The position numbers and the translations under genes were made by a program. A stretch of 64,000 nucleotides of DNA from NCBI RefSeq assembly GCF_016786215.1, contig NZ_JADOBG010000023.1, positions 62,001-126,000 of the forward strand. The letters run 5' to 3'. Below are positions 25,120-37,100 of the stretch, one piece after another. Every line of letters begins with the position of its first letter. The first letter of the stretch is position 1. Origin of the DNA: Legionella bononiensis (GTDB lineage Bacteria > Pseudomonadota > Gammaproteobacteria > Legionellales > Legionellaceae). The notes under the pieces were generated by a model. It searched no databases. It saw only the letters and a list, made by a program, of their open reading frames with translations, and was not told where the DNA came from.

Positions 25120-28100
25120 TCAAAACTCATGAGTGTCAAATTGATCATTAATGTCTATATCAAATTCATTTTTATAGTAGACGTTTCTTGTATTTAAATA
25201 GTTAATAATTGAATGAAGGTCCTGCTGAAAAATACTCATTAACTGGTTCATCTCTTCCAGTTTAAAAGCGATTGAATTATAACGAAACTCAGTATGCAAT
25301 TGTCCATTATGGATGAGTGCCTGTAAAAAAAGTAAATAATCAGGTTGATTTTCTGGAGCTATGGTTCCCTCACTCCATTTAATCGTTGATTGTAGTGTTT
25401 GTGATTTTTGAGTTTCCTGAAATTGACCAAGATAATTAAATTTTAATTTCGTATCACCAAGCAGCGTCACCCATTTGGGTAGAGGGCCTTGTCTTAATTT
25501 GCGTAGTAGTCCATAACCCATTCCGTTGTTGGGTAATTCTCGGAGTTGTTGGACAATCACTTGATAAATCCTAAGCAGATTAGCATCTTGTTCTTCATCG
25601 ACACTTAGATCTATTAAAACGGGGAACATTGAAGTAAACCATCCAACAGTGCGGGATACATCCAATCCTTCAATACAAGCCTCTCTTCCATGGCCTTCCA
25701 TGTGAAGTAAAATAGCTTCGCCATCTCGCCATTTTTTTAAAGAAAGTACATACACTGCGAATAAAATTTCATGAATGCGCAAACCACTTGCCTCTGGCAA
25801 GATCTTCATAAGCGTGTGGGTGTCTTCTGGTGATAATTTAAATGCTAGTTGGGCGATATCAGTATAGGTTGTTGCTTGTGCAGTAAGAGAGATTAATCGT
25901 TTCTCCTGGCATCTATCGGCAATACTTTTCCAATACCTGTACTCATTTGTAAACCAGGGACTTTGTGCGGAGTGTTCCAATGCCTTAGCCCATAACTGAT
26001 AACTATCAGTCTTGTCACCGAGCTCAGGCGCTATACCTTGTTGATAAGCATTAATTCCAGTTTCCAGATCTTCTAATAAAATGCGCCATGAGACACCATC
26101 AACTACTAAATGGTGTAGTGCGATTAGAATATCCGTCTGTTCATTATGGCAACGAAAAGCCACAGCAAGCAAAGGTCCTTGTTCCAGATTAAATTGGCTT
26201 TGGCACCGTCCAAATGTTTCACGGAATTCCTTGTCATCAAGATGAGAAAGATTTTCCAGCTGAAACAGGTGTGCCAAATCGGAGAAATCATAATGCTGCA
26301 ACCAGGTTCCAGAACCATCCTGTTTAAACCGTAATCTTAGACTATCATGCTGATCCACCAGTTTTTTGAAAATATGTTTTAAGGCCATCTGCTCCACAAC
26401 ACCATGTACTGATACGAAGAAAGCCTGATTATAATATTCTGGACGGACTAGATTCCGTGCAAAAAACCAATGTTGGATTGGTGTTAGGGGAACATCACCC
26501 TCCGGACGAATTTCTTTGCGCTTCAGAAGAGTTGATGTTTTAATTTGCGACGCAATTCCTGCAATGGTGGGTTTCTCAATAAAATCGATGAGCTGAATAA
26601 GCAGTCCAGCTGCGCGGCATTTTGAGATGAATTGAATGCATAGAATGGAGTCCCCACCCAAAGAAAAAAAGTCATCTAATACACCTATTGTGTCAACTCG
26701 AAGCACTTCTTGCCAAATCTGAACCAGTTGTTGTTCAATCTCATTGCGTGGCGGTACATGATTTACATCTCTAGCGTGCTCTGCTGATACTCCCAGGCTT
26801 ATAAGTCTTGCTTTGTCAACCTTCCCGTTACGAGTAATCGGTATTTCAGGAACAAATATAAATTGCTGCGGAATCATATAGTCGGGTAATTTTTCGGCAA
26901 GAGCTGCCTTGAGCGCATGAATGTCCTGATGCTGGTACTGATAAGCAAACATGGGACGGGTGCTCAATTTACGTGCTACAGGATTCTTCGCTTCATGGTA
27001 ACCTGATAAAGAACTAAATTGGGTTGTGTGGCCTTTTTTAACCAATAACAGATCTAAATAAGTTTCTGCATCTTTAAAGCCCATAGCCATATAAGGGATT
27101 AAAATATACCCTCTTTGCTGGGCTAATTCGTAAATGGTTTCGAGGTCAATGGGAACATGCTGATTATGATTTTCTGCAACGCGTCCTTCCAGGTAAGCGG
27201 TTGTCCAATAACTTGACCAAAGGCGTGAGTTTGGAACGCTGCGAATACAGAACGATTCATCTTTTAGATCAAAGTAAACGGCCATATCGGTATTGGGTTC
27301 ATATTGGTGGAATTTAATTGGTTCCTTTTTCTGGTCAGCCTGTTGTAGTAAACCAAAACTCATTACAATATCATAACGCCAGGTATTCAGTTCATTGGAG
27401 GTATGTCCTTTTTTCGCTAGAACATCGACGCGAATACATGGGTTAATCCTTGTACCTAAATCAACAAAATATTCTGGGTCTATCAGTAATTCCTTTTCCT
27501 GGACTTGTCTGGCATATTGATAATTACGTCGTCCTTCAAAATCGTGTAGTGCATTGATGTTATTAGCTAAAAATATGCTGTCGTAATAAGCCGGCGCTAA
27601 TCGATAGTCGCGAACGTCGCCGATAATTATCACACCAGAATCAGTCAGTTTACTGATACACCAGGTTAACACATCTTCCAAATACTCCAGACAGGGAAAA
27701 TACTGCACTACAGAATTAAGGATAATGGTGTCGAATGTTGCATCATGTAGCTCAGCAAGAGTGCCTAACTCGTGAGCTGGAGCACAAGCAAGGGTTGCGT
27801 TCCGAACATCAAATTTCGCAATTTTTTTACTTAAGAGATTTATAGCTGCACTTGAAATATCAACACCAAAATAGCTTGTGTATTTATTTTTCAGACCAAG
27901 TAATATTAAACCAGTACCACAACCAACTTCCAATATTCTGCCAGGCGATTGCTGATAAATACGCTCGATAATGGCCTGTTGCCATTCTTTCATTTGGGCT
28001 TCAGGAATTTTTTCATGATCATAAGCACTTACCCAGGTGCTCGTTGCAAATGAAGCCAAATCGCTCTGGTTTTCTCGACTATATAATTGATCATACATTT

Positions 28101-30948
28101 CCGTCCATGACGATAATGCAACTTTATCTCGTGCAGCTCCAAGATCGGTTTCGGATGGTTTTATATAAGCAATTAAGCGATCGCTACCGGTTGATGAGCT
28201 GACTTTACAGAGATCAACACTATTTGCTATGCCTGTTTCAAGAATAGCATGCTCAATTTCCTTACTTTCAATTCGATGGCCACGAATTTTGATTTGCGCG
28301 TCTTTTCGTGAGCATATTTTTAAGTTCCCATCTTCAAGCCAATAAGCCAAGTCTCCGGTTTTATAAAGTACCTCCCCCGGAAATGCAGGGTGCTGCACAA
28401 ATTGTTCGGAAGAAAGCTCAGGGTTAGCAAGATACCCTCGGGAAATACCCTGGCCACCAATCAGCAGTTCACCAACCACCTCTATGGGTTGCAAATGCAT
28501 TTGGGGGTCAACTACAACAGCAAACGCTCCGGTAATGGGTTTGCCAACCACCGGTACCGATTTAAAATAAGAGTATTGATCGAAATTAATAAGGGTTGCG
28601 CAACATCCAATAGTTGCTTCAGTTGGCCCATAATGATTCATAAATTCAACAAAAGGGTAGTGATTGCGAAATTGCGCTACATCTTCAACATCGATGGGTT
28701 CACCACCCAAAATAATGAGTCGTAAATGAGTTAAGGAAAAATGATGCGCGTCGCAAAAGCTGGAGCGCACAATAACTCGGAAAAAAGAAGGAGTAATTTT
28801 AATGTAAGTAATCTTGTTTTTTTCGATTAAACTTAGGGTGGAATAAACATCCTGCAAAGTGTTTTGCGATGGAATATAAAGTTGATTTCCAAGTGAAAGG
28901 GCAGGAAAAAGATTGGTGTAAGAGGCATCAAAAAAATAAGGCAACATTAAAATGGAGACATCTGTGTCCGTCAACTTGGCCGCAGTTGAAAACCATTGTA
29001 CGTAGTTGGCTAAATTTTTATGTTCAACCATCACGCCTTTTGGTTGACCTGTAGTGCCTGAGGTATAGATTACATAAGCCAAGTCATTCAATTGTGCTCT
29101 CACAGGCTGGTTAGCAATAATGAGACTATGATTTCCGGAAAAAATCTCATCAACATTAACAAGGGTGTAATCCAACTCACGCAGATAAGGATGCTGCCTT
29201 AATGTAAGGGTATTTGTTACTATAATTTTTATACCGGCGTGATTTAGCATGTACTCAATTCGACTTTTCGGGCAAGCAATGTCTATGGGAAGAAATGCAC
29301 CACCACTGCGCCATATTGCCAGGATGCTAACCACTATTTCAGCACAACGCTCCATAAAGATAGCCACAACGGGCTGTTTGGAATCGGGTTGATTATTTTT
29401 TTGATGAAGGACCTGGGCCAACATCACACTTTGTTGATAAGCCGCTCTAGCGGTTAATTCCGTATGTTCATCCAGGAACATTTTCTTTTCTGGATTAGCT
29501 TGTGTTGTTTGATCAAAGTCATCCAATAGGGTGTGTAATGCGATTTTTTTAGGGTTTTTATGACCAGACATTCGATACAGTTCTTGTAATTCTTCACTGT
29601 GAACGAGTGCTAATTCATCCAGAAGAGCTAAAGGTTCGCCTAATAAAAATAATAAGGTTTGCAGATAATGATTAGCATAACGTTGAATCATTGTTGAAGA
29701 AAAGAGAGTGCTTTCGTAATTAAGATCAAAAACCAAACAATCTTCTTCTTCCTGAGCTTCTAATGAAAACGCATAGTTTATATCGAAATGCTGATAAGCA
29801 TATTTGTTAAGCCAATAATTTCCCAAACGGGTTTTTAACGTATCGTTTAAAGAGTGCTTTTTAAAATCAACAAAAGTTTCAAACAGGGGCTCGTTTTGTT
29901 GTGTTCCAACCCAGCGTTGTAATTTACTGAGGGGTATCGTAATAAATTGAGCTAAATTTTGATATTGCTGACGAATCTCGCGTAAAAAGGCCTCTACAGT
30001 CTGGTGTTCAGTCGTCACCTTTATTGGCAGTGTATTGATGTATAAACCAACATGATTTTTCACAAGGCTTTGGGGATAGGCGCGAACAGCACCAAATACT
30101 ACTTCGGGATTATTTAAGTAACGAGAAAGAAGCAGGCCCCATGCGCCAAAAATAAACGTACTTGGAGTGAGGTTCCATCGGCTGGCCATCTCGCGTAGAC
30201 GAGTTGTTGTAGTTGTATCCAGTTTAAAACGGTAAACAGATTGCCTGGCTGTAAGGATTTGATTTTCTGATGTTCTTTTTTCATGAGTTCCAGGCAAGTG
30301 ACCACTTGCTTGAGAGCCCGCAAAAATGGATTGCCAATACTGTCGTCCCGAGTCTTCATTAACCATACTCGAATTTTCCCCTGTTCCGGGGATATAAAAA
30401 CCACCTGGAGTTTCTTTAAAGTCCGGAGTGTTGCCTGATTTAAACGCTTCATAGGCTATTACCACATCGACAAGTACCTGGATTGTAGACGGGCCACCCA
30501 TAAGCGCGTGATGATAACTCCAAACAAAATACGTCAATGATTCGTTAAAGATGAGGCAGGTGAGTCTCATTAGTGGCGGTTTTGATAATTTAATGCCTTT
30601 GTCTGCGTCCTCTAGCAAAAATTCATTCAAGGAATGTTCAATCTGATTGTTATTATAGTTTTTTGGGACAAAGTCTAAACAGGTTATTTGCACTGTGCAC
30701 TCATCTTCAACACATTGATGAGTATAATAGCTCTCATGACTATCAAAATAAGATCGCAGAACAGGATATCTCGCTAATGCACTATTCCATGCTTGTTCAA
30801 GGGCAGTCAGGTTTACAGGTTCTGAAAATCGAATAATTTTCTGGACTAAATAAGTACTTTTTCGGGGGCTTGATAAGGTATGGTATAGCATTCCCTGTTG
30901 TAGATCGCTGAGAGGATATCTTGAAGCATTTTGACGAGATAATGTCAT
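25120..30948 (-). CDS. Nonribosomal peptide synthetase, C-A-MT-T-E module
   Basis: 1942 residues, one module. The condensation domain (about 10-440) has LQQGMLYHTL but carries HHALMGG at 146-152 instead of HHxxxDG, losing the Asp. The adenylation domain (about 480-1380) has YTSGTTGQPKG at 628 and FDASYTN with D674. Reading the ten pocket residues by hand gives DATKIGHIGK, close to the Asp code DLTKVGHIGK. A methyltransferase with LEVGCGTG at about 1006-1013 is inserted between A8 (RKDAQIKIRGHRI) and A10 (NGKVDK, 1374), the usual place of N-methyltransferases. The carrier Ser is S1434 in LGGDSI. The epimerase has HHLVVDG (1612-1618), EGHGRE and TVGWFTSMFP. There is no thioesterase. The C-terminus ends in an acidic tail. 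It probably makes N-methyl-D-Asp-like aminoacyl, passed to the divergent synthetase. Confidence 0.93.
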   Translation of the reverse strand: MTLSRQNASRYPLSDLQQGMLYHTLSSPRKSTYLVQKIIRFSEPVNLTALEQAWNSALARYPVLRSYFDSHESYYTHQCVEDECTVQITCLDFVPKNYNNNQIEHSLNEFLLEDADKGIKLSKPPLMRLTCLIFNESLTYFVWSYHHALMGGPSTIQVLVDVVIAYEAFKSGNTPDFKETPGGFYIPGTGENSSMVNEDSGRQYWQSIFAGSQASGHLPGTHEKRTSENQILTARQSVYRFKLDTTTTTRLREMASRWNLTPSTFIFGAWGLLLSRYLNNPEVVFGAVRAYPQSLVKNHVGLYINTLPIKVTTEHQTVEAFLREIRQQYQNLAQFITIPLSKLQRWVGTQQNEPLFETFVDFKKHSLNDTLKTRLGNYWLNKYAYQHFDINYAFSLEAQEEEDCLVFDLNYESTLFSSTMIQRYANHYLQTLLFLLGEPLALLDELALVHSEELQELYRMSGHKNPKKIALHTLLDDFDQTTQANPEKKMFLDEHTELTARAAYQQSVMLAQVLHQKNNQPDSKQPVVAIFMERCAEIVVSILAIWRSGGAFLPIDIACPKSRIEYMLNHAGIKIIVTNTLTLRQHPYLRELDYTLVNVDEIFSGNHSLIIANQPVRAQLNDLAYVIYTSGTTGQPKGVMVEHKNLANYVQWFSTAAKLTDTDVSILMLPYFFDASYTNLFPALSLGNQLYIPSQNTLQDVYSTLSLIEKNKITYIKITPSFFRVIVRSSFCDAHHFSLTHLRLIILGGEPIDVEDVAQFRNHYPFVEFMNHYGPTEATIGCCATLINFDQYSYFKSVPVVGKPITGAFAVVVDPQMHLQPIEVVGELLIGGQGISRGYLANPELSSEQFVQHPAFPGEVLYKTGDLAYWLEDGNLKICSRKDAQIKIRGHRIESKEIEHAILETGIANSVDLCKVSSSTGSDRLIAYIKPSETDLGAARDKVALSSWTEMYDQLYSRENQSDLASFATSTWVSAYDHEKIPEAQMKEWQQAIIERIYQQSPGRILEVGCGTGLILLGLKNKYTSYFGVDISSAAINLLSKKIAKFDVRNATLACAPAHELGTLAELHDATFDTIILNSVVQYFPCLEYLEDVLTWCISKLTDSGVIIIGDVRDYRLAPAYYDSIFLANNINALHDFEGRRNYQYARQVQEKELLIDPEYFVDLGTRINPCIRVDVLAKKGHTSNELNTWRYDIVMSFGLLQQADQKKEPIKFHQYEPNTDMAVYFDLKDESFCIRSVPNSRLWSSYWTTAYLEGRVAENHNQHVPIDLETIYELAQQRGYILIPYMAMGFKDAETYLDLLLVKKGHTTQFSSLSGYHEAKNPVARKLSTRPMFAYQYQHQDIHALKAALAEKLPDYMIPQQFIFVPEIPITRNGKVDKARLISLGVSAEHARDVNHVPPRNEIEQQLVQIWQEVLRVDTIGVLDDFFSLGGDSILCIQFISKCRAAGLLIQLIDFIEKPTIAGIASQIKTSTLLKRKEIRPEGDVPLTPIQHWFFARNLVRPEYYNQAFFVSVHGVVEQMALKHIFKKLVDQHDSLRLRFKQDGSGTWLQHYDFSDLAHLFQLENLSHLDDKEFRETFGRCQSQFNLEQGPLLAVAFRCHNEQTDILIALHHLVVDGVSWRILLEDLETGINAYQQGIAPELGDKTDSYQLWAKALEHSAQSPWFTNEYRYWKSIADRCQEKRLISLTAQATTYTDIAQLAFKLSPEDTHTLMKILPEASGLRIHEILFAVYVLSLKKWRDGEAILLHMEGHGREACIEGLDVSRTVGWFTSMFPVLIDLSVDEEQDANLLRIYQVIVQQLRELPNNGMGYGLLRKLRQGPLPKWVTLLGDTKLKFNYLGQFQETQKSQTLQSTIKWSEGTIAPENQPDYLLFLQALIHNGQLHTEFRYNSIAFKLEEMNQLMSIFQQDLHSIINYLNTRNVYYKNEFDIDINDQFDTHEF

Positions 30949-31121
30949 GGCATCAGATCATAAAAAATTAGTTATCTCAAGATGTTATAATCAAATGCCA
31001 AGTCTTAGCAATTATATAACTTAGAAATTATTTAACATACAATAGCGTTACTATTTTAATCTATACTTAATTTTAATACCCGGGGGCATCTGCGCTAAAT
31101 ATAAAAAAAGGCTATGGATCC
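30949..31121. promoter_or_regulatory. Divergent promoter region between the two synthetases
   Basis: 173 very AT-rich bases separate the two start codons and must hold both promoters. A TTATAAT lies near 30984-30990, and TATACT at 31062-31067 is a possible -10 for the rightward gene with a poor -35. AAAAGG at 31106-31111 is the likely ribosome binding site of the rightward synthetase. No operator palindrome is obvious, and no regulator gene is adjacent. Confidence 0.4.
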
Positions 31122-34100
31122 ATGATGACTGTAGATGATTTTTTTCGTGCTCTTAAAAAAGAACATATCCTTCTAACCGAGCAAGACGGAAAGCTCATAT
31201 GCCATGTAAGAAAAGGGTGTGATCTTGTCCCTGAGTATCGGTTGTTCCTGAAGCAGAATAAAGAAGAGATTCTTAAAAAGCTCAAGCATCTTTCAAATAG
31301 TAATTCAACTAAAAAAATGTATGGCCTTACCCCTCTGCAGGAGGGATTGCTTTTTCATAGTTTGGATAGCTCTAATGATTTATCTCTTTATTGCCAACAA
31401 AAATGTTGGGAAATTGAACATAACATTGATCTTCATGTCTTTAAAAAAGCCTGGCAGATTCTGTTCGATCGCTATGATGTATTAAGGACACGATTTATTT
31501 GGCAACAGTTGGATAGGCCACAGCAAGAAATCGTTGATGAGGTTGAATTGCCATGGTTTGAATACGATATTAAAGATACATCAGCTGATCTTGATACTTT
31601 TCTGGCTAATGATTGGAGAGCAGGCTTTGATTTGATGCAAGCTCCTTTGATCCGACTGATTTTGATAAAAGTAAACGGTAAACCTTGCAGGTTTGTTTTT
31701 ACTCATCATCATTTAATCCTCGATGGTTGGTCATCCACTTTACTTTTTCAAGAGCTTGAAGCGCTTTATTCTGAGGGTGTATCTGGAGAACTATCTCATG
31801 TTCACTCAAGCGGTCCCAGTCACTCGTCTTTGGTGGGGTGGTTGGAAAAGCAGGACTCTCGCGCAGGCCTGCAATTCTGGAAAGAACATCTGCGTGGATT
31901 TGCAGAAGCAAACTCTTTACCCGTCAGGCTAAATCAAGAGGTTATAACGAGAACTCTTGGTACAAAACAAGCATCAATTTTTGAACATAGACTTGATCCT
32001 GTTTTTTCAAAAGCTTGTGTTGAGTTTGCTCGCAACAATGGAATCACCATTAATGCCTTGATGCAATTTTCCTGGGGACTCCTGCTCAGCATCTATTCAG
32101 GCTCAAATGATGTTTTATTTGGGATGGTGTCCTCAGGAAGGACGGCCACTATAGATGATGCAGAACATATTATTGGCATGTGCATTAATACGTTACCATT
32201 TCGAGTAAAGATCACTGCACGACTATCCGTGTTTGAACATTTAAAACAAGTGCATATTGATATTCAAAAGGCAAATATGTACGGGTTTCTCAAATTAGTG
32301 GACTTGCGTAAATATACTGAACTGGAAGCCGGAGTTGATTTTTTTTCCAGCCTGTTTCTCTTTGAAAATTATCCTGGCAGAAAGAAAGCCTTGTCCGACG
32401 CTACACCTTGGCATAATCGCACGATTCAGGAAAAAACTAATGTTCCTGTTACTTTGCAGGTATTCGATGAGCTTGATCAATGTTTGTGGTTGAAACTTCA
32501 ATTAGCGCCTGATATCTCATTTCAATTGAATGGGAAGAGATTATTGTACCATTATGAGGGGGTTCTAAACTGGATCATTCAGCATATTGATAAAAGTCCC
32601 TCTGAATGTGATTATCTTTCAGAGGAAGAGCGCATAAAAATTCTACGATGGTCTCAAGGGCCGGTTAAAGAACGTGATAAAACGGTCTTGTCAATTTATT
32701 ACGCCAATCCCTGTTTCAACAGTGACAAAATACTCCTTGAGCATGATGGACTGCCTTTGTCTTTTGCGGCCTTTGAAGCGTTGACGAATCAATGGGCTAA
32801 TTTACTCCACAGTAACTATCAGGTTACCCAGGGTGATGCGATTGCTTTTTTACTCACAGAACCCTCTGCGGCAGTGGTGCTGATGTTCAGTATTTTAAAG
32901 CTTGGCGCTCATTATGTTCCTTTACATCAGGATTGGCCTATAGCTCGACAGCAAAAAGCGGTTATTGACGCAGGTGTTACGTTATGGATAACTGACGCTA
33001 ATGCGACATTGTCCTCAAAAGAACTACCTGCTGCAATAACTTTGTGTTCCTATGCAGAAGAGGTACCACATTTAGAGCATTATTCAAAAGATTTCAAAGC
33101 AGATTCTATTACACCTCATGAGCTGGTTTATACCATTTACACCTCTGGTACTACAGGTGTTCCTAAAGGAGCTTCTGTATATCATCAGTCGGTTAGCAAC
33201 GTCATTCGCTGGTGTGAAGAGACTACTCCGATTGAGTTAGACAGCAAATTTTTAATAATCTCCTCCTTTAGTTTTGATCTGACCCAAAAAAACATTCTTA
33301 CACCTATTTGTTTAGGCGCAGAGTTGCATTTTTTGCCTGAGGGGCATTTTGATATTTTGGCGATTTTAACCATCATCGAGAGTAAAAAAATTACTCATTT
33401 AACCTGTACTCCCAGTGTATTTCGTCTATTGCTCGATGAAGCAGAGGCTGACAATTTTCAATGCATGAGCAGTTTGAAGCATATAGTTTTTGGTGGGGAG
33501 AAACTGCAATTGCCAAAATTGGCTGCGTGGATGGCAAGCGGTTTCTATGCCGCAAATTTACATAATAGTTATGGTCCTACTGAATGTACGGATATTGTGA
33601 CTTGTTTTACCTTGCCATCAGGTTCATCGCTGAGTGAAGTCCCAAGGGAATTTTCCATTGGTACTCCTGTTCCTAATCTTAAAGTATATATTCTGAGCAA
33701 AGAAAATCGTTTAGAAGGTATTGGGGTTCCAGGTGAATTATGTATTGGAGGTATGGGTGTTGGTTGTGGATATAGAAGTGATAAAGAATTAACCCAACAG
33801 CGTTTTGTATCCAACCCGATCGATAGAGCGGAACGAATTTATCATACTGGTGATTGGGGTATTTGGCGTGAGGATGGACTGATTCATTTTCTTGGGCGTA
33901 AGGACGCTCAAATCAAGTATCACGGACATCGGATTGATTTGACGGAAATAGAAAGGGTACTGAACAACCAGCCAGAATTGAAGCAGAGTGCGATCGCGCT
34001 TCAAGGCGACGAAGGTAAAGAGAAAATCATCGCTTACTGTGTGCCACTTAATATTGATGAACCGATAAATACGGAATTCTTGCGTACTCAATTACTGCAA

Positions 34101-37100
34101 GAATTACCTCAGTACATGATTCCCCATGTCTTTATTGAACTGACAGAGATTCCTTTGACCCATAATGGCAAATTAAATCGTGCTGCTTTGCCTCTTTTGG
34201 ATAGAGAGGTTTTTGAGTTGCAAGAAGATTTTGTTGCGCCTGTAACGCAGGAAGAACAGCAATTAGCGCAGATTTGGGCGGAAGTACTTGGTCAGTCTCA
34301 GATTGGCATCAATGATAATTTCTTTAGTCTTGGTGGTGATTCAATTCTGGGTATCCAGGTTGTAGCTAAAGCACGCACCTTAGGATTAAGTTTTGAAGCC
34401 CACAATCTATTTCAATATCCCACAGTTTATGAGCTTGCTAAAATTGCTCATCAAAGCAAGGCGCTTATAATTGATCAGGGTTTGGCAAGTGGAACATTCC
34501 CTTTGTCACCACCACAGGCCTGGTTTCTTAGTAAACAACCCGATAACCCCTCTCATTTTAATCAGTCGTTCTTATTTAAATTTAAAAAAACAGTGGCACA
34601 GAACTCTTTAGAAGTAGCGTTAAAAGAGTTGGTGAACCATCACGATGCCTTGCGCTTACGCTTGCGTAAAGGTCATCAGACGACGGATGTGACTTTTTAT
34701 GACGCGCAGGATCATGCGTTTGCACCGTTTTTGCATCAGGTGAAAGTCCAAAAAGAGCAAGACATAGAGGACGTATGTGATTCTTATCAAGCATCACTTG
34801 ATATTGAGCAAGGTCCTGTGATGGTAGCCGTCTTAATTGAAGGACCTGAACCTAAGGATATGAGATTGTTTCTTGCAATCAATCATTTCGTTGTTGATAC
34901 GGTTTCCTGGCGAATTATTCTTGAGGATTTCCAAGCTTTAATTGAACAGTTGGAAATGAAAAAAACCATCAGTTTACCCAAAAAAACATCTTCTTATCGT
35001 TCCTGGGTAGAAGGGCTGCAACAGGCTGCTAATTCAACATTGCAAAACGAATTACCTTATTGGGAAAAAATATGTTCTGGATATAGGCCTGTTCCAGTAG
35101 AGTTAAATCCGGATTATTTTCCTAAACGTCATGAAACAGAACTTGTCCATATAAGCTGGACTAAAGAACAGACCCAAAATTTATTGACGCAAGCTCATGT
35201 TGCTTATAACACGCGAATGAATGATTTATTGCTGGCGGCATTATCGCTCGCTTTTTGGCGCTGGCAGCATATAGAACAACTCTGGTTTAATTTGGAAGGA
35301 CATGGTCGAGAGCCTATCACACCAGATGTAGATATTTCTCGTACTGTTGGCTGGTTTACTTCGTTTTTTCCACAAAAGCTGACATTTAAAACGGATTGTT
35401 CCGATAACTACGCGGAGATAATTAAATCGATTAAGGAGCAGATCCGCAAGGTTCCAAATCAAGGTGCTGGATTTGGACCTTTATGGTGCTATTTAAATGA
35501 ATGCACCCTTAATATTGCATGTAATGTCAGTTTCAATTATTTAGGACAACTTGATAGTTCTTTTAATGAGGGATGGCTGCTTTCATTAGCTTCCGAAAAT
35601 AAAGGGAGGGAGCGTTCCCAAAATCATCGTTCACCATTTCAACTCGATCTGAATGCTGCAATTCTGGATCATCAATTTACGATGCGTGTTCGTTATAGTC
35701 CTAAAAACTATCGAGAGGAGTCAGTACGCCATTTTGCAGAGCTGTTTAATGTATCTTTAGATCAACTTGTAGCGCATTGTCTTGCTCAAAGTTCATCCAC
35801 GAAAACTCCTTCTGACTTTAATCAAATCAACATTACCCAGGACACCATCGATAAATTATCAAAGAATGGGGGCATGGAACATGCCTTTCCACTGACTCCA
35901 TTGCAAGAAGGGATGTTGTTTCATAGTGTGTCTTCTCCCGGGGATGATGTTTATTGTACCCAGGTTTGTATGAAATTTAGTGCAGAGGACTTTAATTCAA
36001 TAGATTTTAAGCAAGCTTGGGAACAACTTGTTGAAAAATATGATGTTTTTCGTACTCGTTTTGTTTGGGAAGATGTTGAAAGGCCTTTTCAGGTCGTTTA
36101 TGCCGCTCGAAAGTTAAAATGGAACGAGTTCGATTGGCAGGAATATACTGAGGTAAAAATTGAAGAGCTGTACCAGGAGTTTCTTTATAAAGATCGGCAG
36201 CAGGGGTTTGATTTCACCCAGGATGGCTTATATCGTATATCACTGATCCGGTTTTCAGAGAACACTTTTGCTTGTGTTTTTACGCATCATCATCTTCTTT
36301 TAGATGGATGGAGCATCTCGCTTTTGATTGATGAGGTTGTTAAAAAATATATTAATGCAAATAATTCGAAGAAGAATGGATCTAAAGTTGCGAGTTATGG
36401 CTCCTTTGTAACTGTTTTTTATCAAACCAATAAAGAAGAATGCAAAGAATTTTGGCATGATTATTTGCGAGGTTTTGACCAGACAACTACCTTGGGATTT
36501 GCAAATAATGCCTTGGATGTTCACAAGCAGATAAAATCAGTTTCGCGTTTATCAACTCACCTCGATGGGGCGCTTTCAGATAAATGCCGTCAATGTGCTA
36601 AAGCTGCTCATGTGTCTCTGAGCACGTTTATGGAATATACCTGGGCGGTTTTGTTGTATTTATATAATGGTGAACGAGATATTGTCTTAGGTAATGTGTC
36701 TTCGATTCGTCATTTGGAGGGAATGACCCATAGTGAATATATGGTGGGATTGTTTATTGCTACTTTGCCCAAGCGTATTTCCTTAAAATTAAATCAACCC
36801 ATAATCGAACAATTGCACGAACTTAACCTGATGTCGCAAAAACTGGTGAAGTATTCCAATGTTTCCTTAAAAGAAATTCAACAAGAAACAGCTCTTGATC
36901 CCAAGGCCTCACTCTTTTCAAGTTTATTTGCGTTTGAAAATTATCCCATCAACACTGCGTGGGTAAAGCATGATCGTTTTCATTTACTGGAAAAGAAGAC
37001 TTATGAAAAAAATAATTATCCATTTACCCTCTTTGTTATACCCAAAGCTGAAGTTGAGTTACGCTTTGTTTGGGATGGGGAGTGTTTTGATAAAGTAGCA

